Of a stretch of DNA of 64,000 nt, positions 55,028 to 64,000 are shown in pieces (the first letter of the stretch is position 1; each line of letters begins with the position of its first letter). The DNA comes from Amoebophrya sp. A120 (taxonomy: Eukaryota > Sar > Dinophyceae > Syndiniales > Amoebophryaceae): contig CAJINV010000007.1 of NCBI GenBank assembly GCA_905178155.1, positions 2,089,151-2,153,150 on the forward strand. The letters run 5' to 3'. Under the pieces are notes generated by a model that saw only the letters and a program-made list of their open reading frames with translations, had not been told where the DNA came from and searched no databases. The position numbers and the translations under genes were made by a program.

Positions 55028-55198
55028 TTAACGCCGGATGTGTCTTCCGATTTGGTCTTGATGGAGCTGTCGCTTTGTGCTCTTCGACCGCTGAATGCTC
55101 GCCACTCCGACGCAAGTAGGCAAGCCTTCGCCTTTGGCTCCTCGGACCGCCTCCACCGACGCGGGCAACGAACGAGCAGTCAGTGTTGGATTGCTTTT
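55028..55198 (-). CDS. Possible last exon of the coiled-coil gene
   Basis: After a possible acceptor (GTGAAGTAG/AAAAGC at 55198) a frame of 56 codons with a stop follows: 'KSNPTLTARSLPASVEAV', 'CVGVASIQRSKSTKRQL', ending 'QIGRHIRR'. Its phase (0) fits the donor at 56239/56240 of the gene starting at 59088, which needs another exon. No homology supports it, and a second open frame overlaps the same sequence. Confidence 0.3.
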   Translation of the reverse strand, partial: KSNPTLTARSLPASVEAVRGAKGEGLPTCVGVASIQRSKSTKRQLHQDQIGRHIRR

Positions 55199-56239
55199 CT
55201 ACTTCACCGTGGCATCGGCAAGTCACGACTTCTGCAAAGGCCGATTAAAGACGCAGATGATGAGCAGCGGCCACACTCGCGCGATTTGGCAGCAACTTCC
55301 ACAATGACAAAGTTTTCCGCTTTTATGCTATGGTATAGCTGCGTGAGCGGCACTAATAGCAAGAGCTGCACATCACACAGCAATTTACTCGGAAGATCGC
55401 CGTAGCTGTAATTGATGGGCTCGAGGAGAGTCGGATGTTTTTCTTTTCGCACAAAGGGGAGGTATGGCTACACGTAAATTCATCATCGAGCATCTTCATC
55501 CGACGACATCGAACAGAATAACGACAGCGAGGAGTACAAAAGTCAATCGCCGCGGCACGAACGCGACTTCGAGATGAACAACGACAGCAACAAAGACAAT
55601 CGGGCAAGAACGATGCACTTAACAGTGAAGGACGACAAGACTTGTATCTCCATCAATTTTTCTTTGTATTGGCTCCTGCTCTCATGGGGCATCGGCACCC
55701 TTCTCGGTCGCACTCTACTTCCAACTGAAATGATTTCATCCGGACGCCGACGATACGAAAGCAAGGCGGTGACCACGAACATCATGGACCATCAACTTAC
55801 ACGAGCAGAACATTTCAACATCAGCACTGGAAGATGATTTTTCCAGATTTATTGGCTTTGCCTAGTGTGTCAGTTTGCCCAGGCTGACGGCGCCACGCGA
55901 AATTTTCACAATTTTGTCAAACTGAAACTGAAAAGATCACCACGTTCACGAAGCTCCTCTACATTGGAATCAGCATCAGCTCGTCAAGCTCCGGTCAATC
56001 AAATCCACCAGCTCTCGCGAAGAAAAATTGTCTACGTCACCACTCGCGGCACCGCTCCCTGCAACCCCAACCACCGTGCCGTCCTTAAGCTGTGCGATAG
56101 ATTGATTTACAATTTCTCCTGCCTTCTACTTCTCAAGAAGTGAACCACTGCCCATAGCCATTGATGCCCAGCATAATTTTGCAACCCTGAATAATTACAG
56201 AAGCAGGATTGGGTTCCTTTTAACACATCATGCACATAC
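55199..56239. other. Probable intron or intergenic sequence
   Basis: AT-rich region downstream of the GT donor at 56239. No exon recognised. If the exon at 55028-55198 is real this is a 1 kb GT-AG intron. Confidence 0.4.
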
Positions 56240-59088
56240 CTGCAAGTGTCCCGGCGGACTGCTCCCCCCGGTAAACTTCCCCACCAAACTTGACTTTGGC
56301 GGAGAAGCGCTGTTTATTCGTTTACTACTGTCTTTCCGGTCCAGCAGACTCTTGGTTTGGAACTGAAATTCGTCCAAATAGTGCAAAAACTCCTCAGCCG
56401 GCGCCCCGTTTGATGCCGTGGATTTCGAGTGCGTCGTCGACGAAAAAGCGTTGTAGGGAACGTCGGCCTGGAGCTTCCTGTCTAGTTCCGCAAGGAAGGC
56501 TTGATCTGGTTTTTTGGAAAAGAAGATCAAGACGTTCGTCTTTCCTACATGTAACGCGCAGATGAAGATGAACCTACATGATGCATACTATAGATACCCA
56601 TATTAGCCATAAAAACCGTACTAGAACACCACCATCACAAACTTTCTATACCATCCAACAGCATGCTTTTGCTCAGAGACGCGACCGGCGGGTTTTGGAT
56701 GAGCTGTTTCCGCTCTTGCTGCGAAGCGGGTAGGGGCTGAGCCTCCAGCGGGCTTCGACTGCTGTTCGTCCTGTTGGCGCCTACCGGTCTGCTCGCTGAG
56801 TAGTTGTGGAAGTTATTATCGTCCAGCAACTCCAGATCGTCCCTCCGCGGCGACTGCATCACGTAGGCTAGAACCGCCGAGTTGTCCCGTAACGGTTCCC
56901 CGTCCGGGGCGTCAACGTAAGCCTTCTCCCGGAGACTCATCGCGTTGCGCAACCGCTCCTCCCGCACTTGGCCTTGGCGGACCTTACAGGATGTAAATGC
57001 ACAGCAGGAGTCATCTTCACATGCCCAAGTTCATCTCTTTCTTGAAATACAGCATGAACAACATGATCAACACAAGCACCGCTAAACAAGTTCATCCGGG
57101 CATGATGAAGATAAAAACAATATTCTCTTGTTGATATCCATGATAAGTACCTGCGTCCGCAGCCGTTTGTTTTCTGCCGTCAGGATGCGGACCTGCTTCT
57201 CCAAGTTTTGAATGCGCATGTTGTCGTGGTGGTGGTAGTGGTGCAAGATCACGTGTTCCTTTTCCTTCGGACTTCCCCGCACGCGGCCCTGGCTGTTCAG
57301 CTGGCTGTTGTTATTTCTTACTGCGTTTCCTGACGAGACCAGAACCGCTGGTCGACTTCCCGACCGACCCCTGTAAATCACAGCTGCGCTACCTCCAATC
57401 GAAGCCGTCGTGGCATTTATTGGCAGTCGCGCGGCTGGTGCACCAACACCTGTGTACTGTAGGGAATCTTGCCGGATCAGCCTCTGCCGCTGGTGCTCTT
57501 CCAATGTTGGCGAATTCGACGCGTTTCTTGATCGTATCTGAAGGTTTATGCCCCCTGAACCAGTTCTCGGTCGACTCGTAGTTCTTCCCGGCGAAACAAA
57601 CACTTCGTTCACCGCTGGCACCGTGGAAATGCTGACCCGGCGCGACGTGGGGGTGAACGGGCCGGTTCTGAACGGAGGCTGCTGGTGCACCTGTTTCTGC
57701 CGAAGCCGGTTGGTCACCGTGTCGGGGATCAGTTGATGCTGGTGATCGTCCGGGTAAAAGACGAGAACGCCGGGCTGCGAAGAGGCCTGTGCAGCATTCT
57801 TCTGCTGTTCTTGGTCGTTTCCTGGCTGGACTTGTTGACCCGGATCTGATGAAACAAGATCCTCAGTAGAATCTGGCCTCACAGGGCCAGACTGCCCAAC
57901 AACTTCCGAAGATGCCCTTCTCGGCATTGGCGAAACTGAGTTATTCTCTCTGCATCGCGGGTGCTGTCCGGCGGAAGGTTCTGCTCGCCCAGCAGGCGAT
58001 TTCGTTTGTTCGGGACCTCCTTGTTCCGCAGCTGCAGCAGTTTCCAAGGCCCGATCTTGGTCCACCAGTGTGTTCTCGAACTCTGCGCTCGGCTCCACGA
58101 GGGCACTTTGGTCTGGAATGATGGAAATCGCGGTCATGCCTACGCCAACATCCCTATCAGTGCCGCCGCCCCGTCGTGGCGGCGAGATGGATTGTTTGCG
58201 GGAAAGCGGAAGGGTCGCATTTGGTCGTTGATGTTCATGATACTGTTGTGCCAGCACATCACCGCTTTGCTCCAGAATTCCTTGCCCGCCTTCTGCCGCT
58301 GCAGCGACCACATCTCGCAGCTGATGTACAGAGAACCCGTCTTTTTTCGCAGCGGCTTTATTTGAAGCGCAGCTAGTACCCGATATAGTTGCGGCTTGAA
58401 CAGCAGCAGGATCATCTTCAAACAAATTCTGTATAACCCCATCAACAACTACACCCCCACCTCCAAAATGCCCCTGATGCACCATCATCGCCGAATGATT
58501 CATCCGCTGCATGCTTTTTACATTCCCGTTCACGACTTTTGCCCGGTAAGTCCTCTCTTCCGTGTCCAAAACGGCACACGTCTCCCGCAACAGCGCCGGC
58601 CCGATTCGGTGGCGCAGCATGCACACCACATCGGGCGGGAGCCCCGGCACCGGGCCCGCCTGCTCTTTGGGCATTTTGTTCACGGGCGGGTGCTTCCAGT
58701 CGTCGGCGGATAGGCAGTAAAAAAGTAGCCCGAGGTAGAGGTTCCGTAACCGCTCAAACGCGGAATTGGCGTTTACGTACATCAGCCTTTCTCGCCAGGC
58801 CCGCACCCGGATCAGAATTTGCTTCGAGATCGTGGATCTCCGGTTCAGCAAGGCGTCGAGTTCCCGTGTGAAGACGATGAATTCCTCTTCGAGATTCGCA
58901 CACGCAGAGAGGAGAACGCCGCGGGTGGTGGAGGAGGCGGTACTAGTTGTGTAGGCTGTAGTCGTTCCGGCTGCTGAGACAGGAGCGGGTTGACGCAATC
59001 TGCTGGCTGAGGTTGACGAAGATGTCGATGGCATAGACCCGCCACCTTGAAGCTGGTGGGACGCGAAAGGACCCGAATACTGTGGCAT
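56240..59088 (-). CDS. Coiled-coil protein of unknown function (3' end unresolved)
   Basis: Exons 59088-57151, 56982-56652 and 56544-56240, joined in frame by GT-AG introns (56983-57150 and 56545-56651); a donor GTATGT follows at 56239, so at least one more exon is expected. Residues 1-60 are Ser/Thr-rich. A helical block (aa ~63-130) contains 'NLEEEFIVFTRELDALLNRR' and 'SAFERLRNLYLGLLFYCL'. A long Gln/Ser/Pro-rich middle follows, then a short coiled coil at the end of exon 1 ('IQNLEKQVRILTAENKRL'). Exon junctions give 'KSMLLDGKTNVLIFF', which reads naturally. No TM helix or signal peptide. Not recognised. Unlike neighbouring genes, it contains no introner. Confidence 0.7.
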
Positions 59089-59825
59089 CTTTTTTTATCT
59101 GTTGAAATCAAGAAGTAGAAGGCCAAATTGAAGTGGAAAAGAACGAGCTCTTGAAGCTCCTGTAGTAAAATTTGGCTTCTGCAGCAGTAGTTTTTCCGCT
59201 CGCGCCACGCAAGGTCGCTACTGGATAGTTGTGTGGGACAAACTTGTGCTTTTTATTTTCATTCTGCAAATCGGTACGATTTTGGTGATCAAGCTCAGGC
59301 TCATCTTGTCGCAGCATGAAAGCGTTTATTCTCTTTTGCTCTCTTGTTACGCCCATGCTCGGGCTTTGAGTCTGGCCCGACCACCACTTCTCAGTAAGGA
59401 GAGCCCCATGTGTAGTACCTTGGGTCGTCGTCATAGCCCGCTCCGCAAGTCCACGTTCAATACGCGAGACGACAATTAACACAAAAAACCGACTGCGACT
59501 TCTGACACATCAAATGATGCAACTCGAAGTTTGCCATTGCCGGAATTTCTACAACTTGTGACTGACAACGAGAACAACATAGGAAAGAGACAAACAAAAA
59601 GACGCCTCTGCTGCGCAGTCGTCCAGCGGATGCCAGTCATCTTCATTTATGGGATGGCACACGAGTTATTTGTCCGATTCTATTCATGTTGTGCGAAATT
59701 ATTATCCTCGGAAGATGAACTACTACGCGCACCAGAGTTTTCATTTTACTACATCCGACAGGCATATCATGGCTTCTTTTCCTTCAAAGTGCAGAAGTCT
59801 TTTAGGCCGCTTGAAATGTTCCAAT
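59089..59825. other. Intergenic spacer
   Basis: AT-rich sequence between two minus-strand genes. No exon, RNA gene or element ends recognised. Confidence 0.5.
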
Positions 59826-61718
59826 TTAGTTCTCCCCGATCATCTTCGTGCGTCTTTGTGCTTTTTCGCTCTCTAAAATGGCACTTTTCTCTTCCAGATC
59901 CTCCGTCTCTAACCTCGCCCACAGGCCTTCCAGAGCTGGCATGACGACTAACACTTGGATCGTCTGTGTGTGGTGATCTTCAGAACCTCCCGACTCGCTG
60001 CTAGCTTTGGGTACATCCGCGTCAATACCCTTCTCTTGTTGGTCGTGGTCCATGAACCCGGAACCGCTATCGTCCTCGTTGTAGTTCTCACTTGCATAAT
60101 CTTCGAAGTTGTTGCTATCAAGAACATCATCCGGCGTACCAGTAGGATGTTTCTGCTCTTCTTCCGTAGACGTGGAGAGCAGGTCGGTTAGCTTTTCCGC
60201 ATTTGCGTCAGAATCCAGTCCAAGCTCCTTCTGGTCGTCCGCCGTCCCGTCTGTCGCACTGTTGAGAATATACCGCAGCCCCACCGCGCCGCCGGGGCCG
60301 CTTTTTCCGTACACGATTTCACCCATGCTTCTGGGGGGCCGTAGCTTGTTGTGGGCATGTTTGGGCTTCGCCACGATCTGTGTTCGCATGAAGTACTTAT
60401 CTAGCAAGTCGAACTTTTCCCGCAGGGGCCCCTCGGGAATCTTTTGTCGCAACTCCTGCGGGTCTCCGTAAAAAAACCGACGGAAATACTCACAGGAAAC
60501 TTTCTGCCGAAGCTCTTCGCTCCAGCTACGCCCAGGCGCGGACAAATTCACCTCGAGGCGTGCAAGATATGCATCGTCATCCTGATCAACCATTGGATCT
60601 TCCTCCTCGTCTGCGGCAGGTTTGACGCCGCCGTTATTCCACGACACTGACTCCCACGCGCGGACGTACGCAATAAACTTGCTCTGTTCCAAAACGCTAC
60701 CAAACTCGTAAATGACGGCTTCATCAAGGAGGTCAGCTTTGATGTCTGCCCTCTTTGAACCCATGTCTGGTCCACGCGGATGTTGGCCATCGCGACAGCG
60801 AGTCCGAGTGTACTTCCTCAGCGCCCTGCCATAAGTCCGATCGAACGTCATGGCGTCCATATTTTCGGGACCGATTCCACCGACCAAAGAAACCCGCAAA
60901 TCCTTCTCAAACCCTTGCGATAACATTTCGACGGCCTGAGATGAGCACTTGATCGACACAGACGTTTCGCCGTTAGGCTGAATCTGTAGCTCTTCTAATT
61001 CCCGCCGACTCAAAACGCCAGGATGGTTGAGCACGGGCCACTGTCTCCGCGAACCGGGCGTGTAAAAAACGAGAAAGGACCAGTTCCAGTCCGCTCGGTC
61101 TCGGATGGTACTAATATCATAATTGCCGGCGCCGGCCTCATCATGTACCTTGCATGTGCCCCATTCACACATGTGCTCTTCAGTTTGACGAGTAAACCCT
61201 ACGTACAGTCGACAGTCCAGAGCTAGCTCGACCCGCTTCTGAATGGCATCGTTGAACTCTGGTGTCTGACCGCTGCAGCGTATGCTGCGGAGCCTCATTC
61301 GCCCGAACTCGTCGCCGCAGTTGCTGTAGCAGAGGTCGTAAGGAATTTCGTAAGCTGCCGGTCGTTTGATGTAGACATTGTACTGCGCCGCCGTCTCCGC
61401 CAGGTAAGTTTCAAACGCGAGCTTGGCAGCGGCAAAGGTCCAGCTTGGATCGTCGACCTCATTCTCCGACGTGAAGACGCTGCTTGCGCCACCTCCGCCA
61501 CCGCTAGTAGAACCGTCAGCACCACGTTCGCTCGCACTGTGCGCTGCGGTCGCGCGCTTGGCGTTTTTCGTCGCTGCCGAGGGATCGTACTCAAACAGCA
61601 GCTCATCAGCTGCTGTCGTAAAACGCACCTTCACACGTCGTGGCTGTTTTGGTAGCTGCGGGGCAGCGGCTTCCTGGTTGGGGTCGTTGGCCTTCATGGT
61701 CTCGCACTTTATTTCCAT
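59826..61718 (-). CDS. Intracellular protein of unknown function
   Basis: Single exon; I use the ATG at 61718 (MEIKCETMKAND, 630 residues) because the longer frame begins with GTG. No signal peptide or TM helix. After a Gly/Ser-rich stretch there is a folded-looking region (aa ~90-480) with many aromatic residues and Cys: 'WTFAAAKLAFETYLAE', 'CGDEFGRMRLRSIRCSG', 'LALDCRLYVGFTRQTEEH', 'WNWSFLVFYTPGSRRQWP', 'VSCEYFRRFFYGDPQEL'. The C-terminal ~130 residues are acidic and Asp/Glu/Ser-rich, ending in a short charged helix. I do not recognise the family. The intronless structure could reflect recent retroposition or simply lack of insertions. Confidence 0.75.
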   Translation of the reverse strand: MEIKCETMKANDPNQEAAAPQLPKQPRRVKVRFTTAADELLFEYDPSAATKNAKRATAAHSASERGADGSTSGGGGGASSVFTSENEVDDPSWTFAAAKLAFETYLAETAAQYNVYIKRPAAYEIPYDLCYSNCGDEFGRMRLRSIRCSGQTPEFNDAIQKRVELALDCRLYVGFTRQTEEHMCEWGTCKVHDEAGAGNYDISTIRDRADWNWSFLVFYTPGSRRQWPVLNHPGVLSRRELEELQIQPNGETSVSIKCSSQAVEMLSQGFEKDLRVSLVGGIGPENMDAMTFDRTYGRALRKYTRTRCRDGQHPRGPDMGSKRADIKADLLDEAVIYEFGSVLEQSKFIAYVRAWESVSWNNGGVKPAADEEEDPMVDQDDDAYLARLEVNLSAPGRSWSEELRQKVSCEYFRRFFYGDPQELRQKIPEGPLREKFDLLDKYFMRTQIVAKPKHAHNKLRPPRSMGEIVYGKSGPGGAVGLRYILNSATDGTADDQKELGLDSDANAEKLTDLLSTSTEEEQKHPTGTPDDVLDSNNFEDYASENYNEDDSGSGFMDHDQQEKGIDADVPKASSESGGSEDHHTQTIQVLVVMPALEGLWARLETEDLEEKSAILESEKAQRRTKMIGEN

Positions 61719-62959
61719 CTTGCTTTTGCGACACGGACACACTTGCTAAAGACTCAAGCCTGTCATCAATTCCAAAGACTTAGAATGGTTGCGTACCTAT
61801 GCTTTTCAAATACGGTATACGGTCCCTCTTTTTTCATGACATTATCATGATCGGAGTTTAGCCTCAACTGATCCCTTCTGGTGGAGAAAAATGTTAGTGT
61901 ATGGTACTGATTCTGTTTCTGCTGCTGCTAATAACTGCTACGCAGCAGAAGACCGAAAACAGTCTGAATCTGGCTGTATCCACTGGACAATGTAGAGAAA
62001 GAAAAGGCTAATAAGGTGATCCCGTCCGGCATGGCATCAGAAGTGCTACAATACTCACATCGATGTCGATCCGAAGGAGCATGGAGCGTTGAACAACTCT
62101 ACGAATCAACTTCAGCGACTTTGCTCCCGGTCCCGGATCTTTTGCACAACAACTCTATCAAAAATCATGTGCTGTTTCTGTCTGGCAATCACCGCCACCT
62201 GGCTGTTGCTTTATCTTCGTGAATTAGCTTTGACTTGTTCCTGTTCGTCTTCGTTCATCATATTTGGATACCCTTTGATGAAGCACCGTCTTGGTACACT
62301 TTGCAAACGCAATTTGGCAAAAGCCTCTTTTAGAAGTGCGAGCGAAAAGCTGCACCTCTAGCTATCATCGAATTACAAAATAACAAGACAATATGGGAAG
62401 TAGAACGAGAAGTAAATTTCAAGGAGCGTGAAGAAAACGATTGTTCTTAGGTTCGCCGGCAGCGCATAGCCGCGACGTTGAGGTACTTCGACACAACTGA
62501 AAGTTCTGAAAAGAGCTCTGAGTTTGCTATATTCAAGAACGAATTTTGGCGTGACATTTTAGAAAATCAAAATCAAGAAGACTTTACTTTCTCAGTCGAA
62601 TACCACGGAGGCAGCAGCCCTTCCTGGCGGTTGCTGCTCCACGATTCGCTGATCTCTTCTCGGGTCTTTGAACGCTACAGATAAATAAGGTCTTATTAAA
62701 AGAGGTTGCAATCTATATGTAATTCGAGGAAAAAACTGAAGGGTCTTGTACTACAACACTAGCTTTGGTTTGTTGTTCTTGTTACATGAGGGAGAAATTC
62801 TAATTTACCATTTCTGGAGGCGAACAAGTTCAGGCTGCTCTCCTTACCGTCTAACAGTAACAAGGAAAAACAGAATCACAGGAAGATAAAAAAGCGGTAG
62901 CAGATGTTGATATTCCTGGTTGTTCCTCTCCTCTGCTACTCGCCCTCTTCCACCACTCC
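61719..62959. other. Intergenic spacer
   Basis: About 1.2 kb AT-rich sequence between the unknown protein gene and the membrane protein gene at the window edge. Nothing recognised. Confidence 0.5.
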
Positions 62960-64000
62960 TCACACCTCATCTCCCATGTACCGGTCTTCGAGCCAGCTTC
63001 GAGCGTACTCGTTTTGCAGCCCCGGGTCCAGCAGTTTCGGGTCGCCCTTGCTGGCCTTTTCGAAGAACTTTTTGTCGTCCTTTTTGGAGTCGGAGGGGTC
63101 GTGGTCGCACCGCCACGCGCCGAAGAGAAACAGCGCGAGCATCAGCGCTATCCCGAAAACGGACGCCGTGTAGATGATGAACCCGATGTCTGGGTCCATG
63201 ATGCTGTCCATGTAAGGACAGATCGACCGATATATGTTGTCCGGACACAGCGACACGAATATGCTCCGTAACGGGAAGTCACGGAATATGTTCTTGAAAA
63301 ACCCGTCCTCTTCGTGCAACGCGGACTGGATGTCCACCTTCAGCCCGTCCAGCAGTTGCAGCAGCTCGTCCGCCGACCGCGTGCTGCCGTCGCTGCTCGG
63401 CCGGAAGATCGTGTTCACGATCACCCCCTCGGTCGTCGCTGCGGCGCCCGTGCCCGTTCGGGCCTCGGAAATGGACGCGACGACAAAGGTTTCGGAACTC
63501 ACGCCCAGCAGCTGTCCCAGCTCGTACGTGAAGCGGTAGACGTAGTATTTCCGCTCCGGGTGCTCGTCCGAGCGGTTCCAGATCATGTTATTTACCGCCT
63601 CGGGACTGGACATCTTGATCGGGACCATCAGCGTTCGGCTGTAGATGTCTTCCACCCCGCCCTTCGTCGTGGTCAGCGTGTAGGTTGTTCCGTTCAAATA
63701 CGGGTTCACGCGGTGGCCGACCATGTGCAGCTGCATGTTGGGGTCCACGTCTGGGCTCGTCGCCGCGGCGCTCGACGCGTCCATGGCACCGGAGGATGAG
63801 GTGGACGAAGCGGACGCGTCGGTGGACACGAGCTGCACCACGTTCTGCGCCAAGGCCTCGGCTTCGCTCGTTGCGACCGTGGACTGGGTGGTGGAAAGGT
63901 TGGTGCCCGGCTCGATGAAGATCGGGCTCGTTCGCCCAGGCTTCAGCTGCGACGCGGTTGCGTCAATGAAGAAAGCGGGGTCGGAATAGCTGTGGTTTGT
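62960..64000 (-). CDS. Type I membrane protein, C-terminal part (runs off window)
   Basis: The minus-strand frame is open from the window edge (64000) to a stop at 62960, so the N-terminus lies outside; about 346 residues are visible. The ectodomain has N-glycosylation-type sites (NGTT, NRSD, NLST), Ser/Ala-rich linkers and a folded part: 'YYVYRFTYELGQLLGV', 'FVVASISEA', 'VIVNTIFRPSSDGSTRSADE', 'LLDGLKVDIQSALHEEDGFF'. The last elements resemble domains that repeat in large protist surface proteins. Just before the membrane lies 'LCPDNIYRSICPYMD' with two Cys. One TM helix ('IIYTASVFGIALMLALFLFG') precedes a Lys/Asp-rich tail of about 50 residues. Function unknown; plasma-membrane location inferred from topology. 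Confidence 0.75.
   Translation of the reverse strand, partial: TNHSYSDPAFFIDATASQLKPGRTSPIFIEPGTNLSTTQSTVATSEAEALAQNVVQLVSTDASASSTSSSGAMDASSAAATSPDVDPNMQLHMVGHRVNPYLNGTTYTLTTTKGGVEDIYSRTLMVPIKMSSPEAVNNMIWNRSDEHPERKYYVYRFTYELGQLLGVSSETFVVASISEARTGTGAAATTEGVIVNTIFRPSSDGSTRSADELLQLLDGLKVDIQSALHEEDGFFKNIFRDFPLRSIFVSLCPDNIYRSICPYMDSIMDPDIGFIIYTASVFGIALMLALFLFGAWRCDHDPSDSKKDDKKFFEKASKGDPKLLDPGLQNEYARSWLEDRYMGDEV

Noticed and set aside
1-64000. Dinoflagellate spliced-leader gene or other small RNA genes
   Set aside because: I looked for a leader-like CCATTTTGGCTC core and for tRNA and U6 signatures on both strands and saw none; reading by eye cannot exclude divergent ones.

Overview
This 64 kb window is nuclear DNA from a protist, most likely an alveolate of the dinoflagellate lineage and closest in style to the syndinian parasite Amoebophrya. 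That assignment is inference from architecture, not from a marker gene. The grounds are: (i) every gene I can support lies on the minus strand, as in a unidirectional gene array; (ii) most introns in several genes are short inverted-repeat transposon-like elements ('introners') flanked by 5-bp direct repeats, while the rest are ordinary GT-AG introns; (iii) there is a decayed LINE-type retroelement and a large minisatellite; (iv) the proteins are eukaryotic (NOP9, a full ABCA-type transporter, a FAM227/FWWh protein).

Layout, low to high coordinate (genes read right to left). 1.4-5.7 kb: 3' part of a cysteine-rich single-pass surface protein, with related exons at 7.2-7.7, 8.3-8.65 and 10.5-10.7 kb that probably extend the same gene. 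10.7-14.4 kb: no gene seen. 14.4-22.9 kb: a 2,192-residue protein of unknown function in eight exons separated by seven introners. 24.0-27.9 kb: a 1,167-residue unknown protein. 28.7-39.0 kb: NOP9, split by a 6.6 kb introner that itself contains a dead LINE. 39.96-41.36 kb: a minisatellite built on a 13-bp near-palindrome. 41.6-51.2 kb: an ABCA-like transporter with two ATPase domains and five introners. 51.4-51.7 kb: a small one-TM protein. 52.8-54.7 kb: a FAM227/FWWh protein. 56.2-59.1 kb: a coiled-coil protein of unknown function. 59.8-61.7 kb: an unknown intracellular protein. 62.96 kb to the edge: the C-terminal part of a type I membrane protein.

The most interesting content is the introner system: 19 elements in several sequence families, with terminal inverted repeats starting TAT(C/G) and, in the clearest cases, exact 5-bp target duplications. 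Removing the element plus one duplication copy restores the reading frame and gives conserved-looking protein at the junction wherever coding sequence continues on both sides. In five genes, adding up the exons defined this way gives a coding length divisible by three. These introns lack GT-AG ends. Two 252-bp copies sit in opposite orientations relative to their host genes, so removal appears independent of orientation. One element has grown to 6.6 kb through a nested retrotransposon and still keeps its terminal repeats and target duplication.
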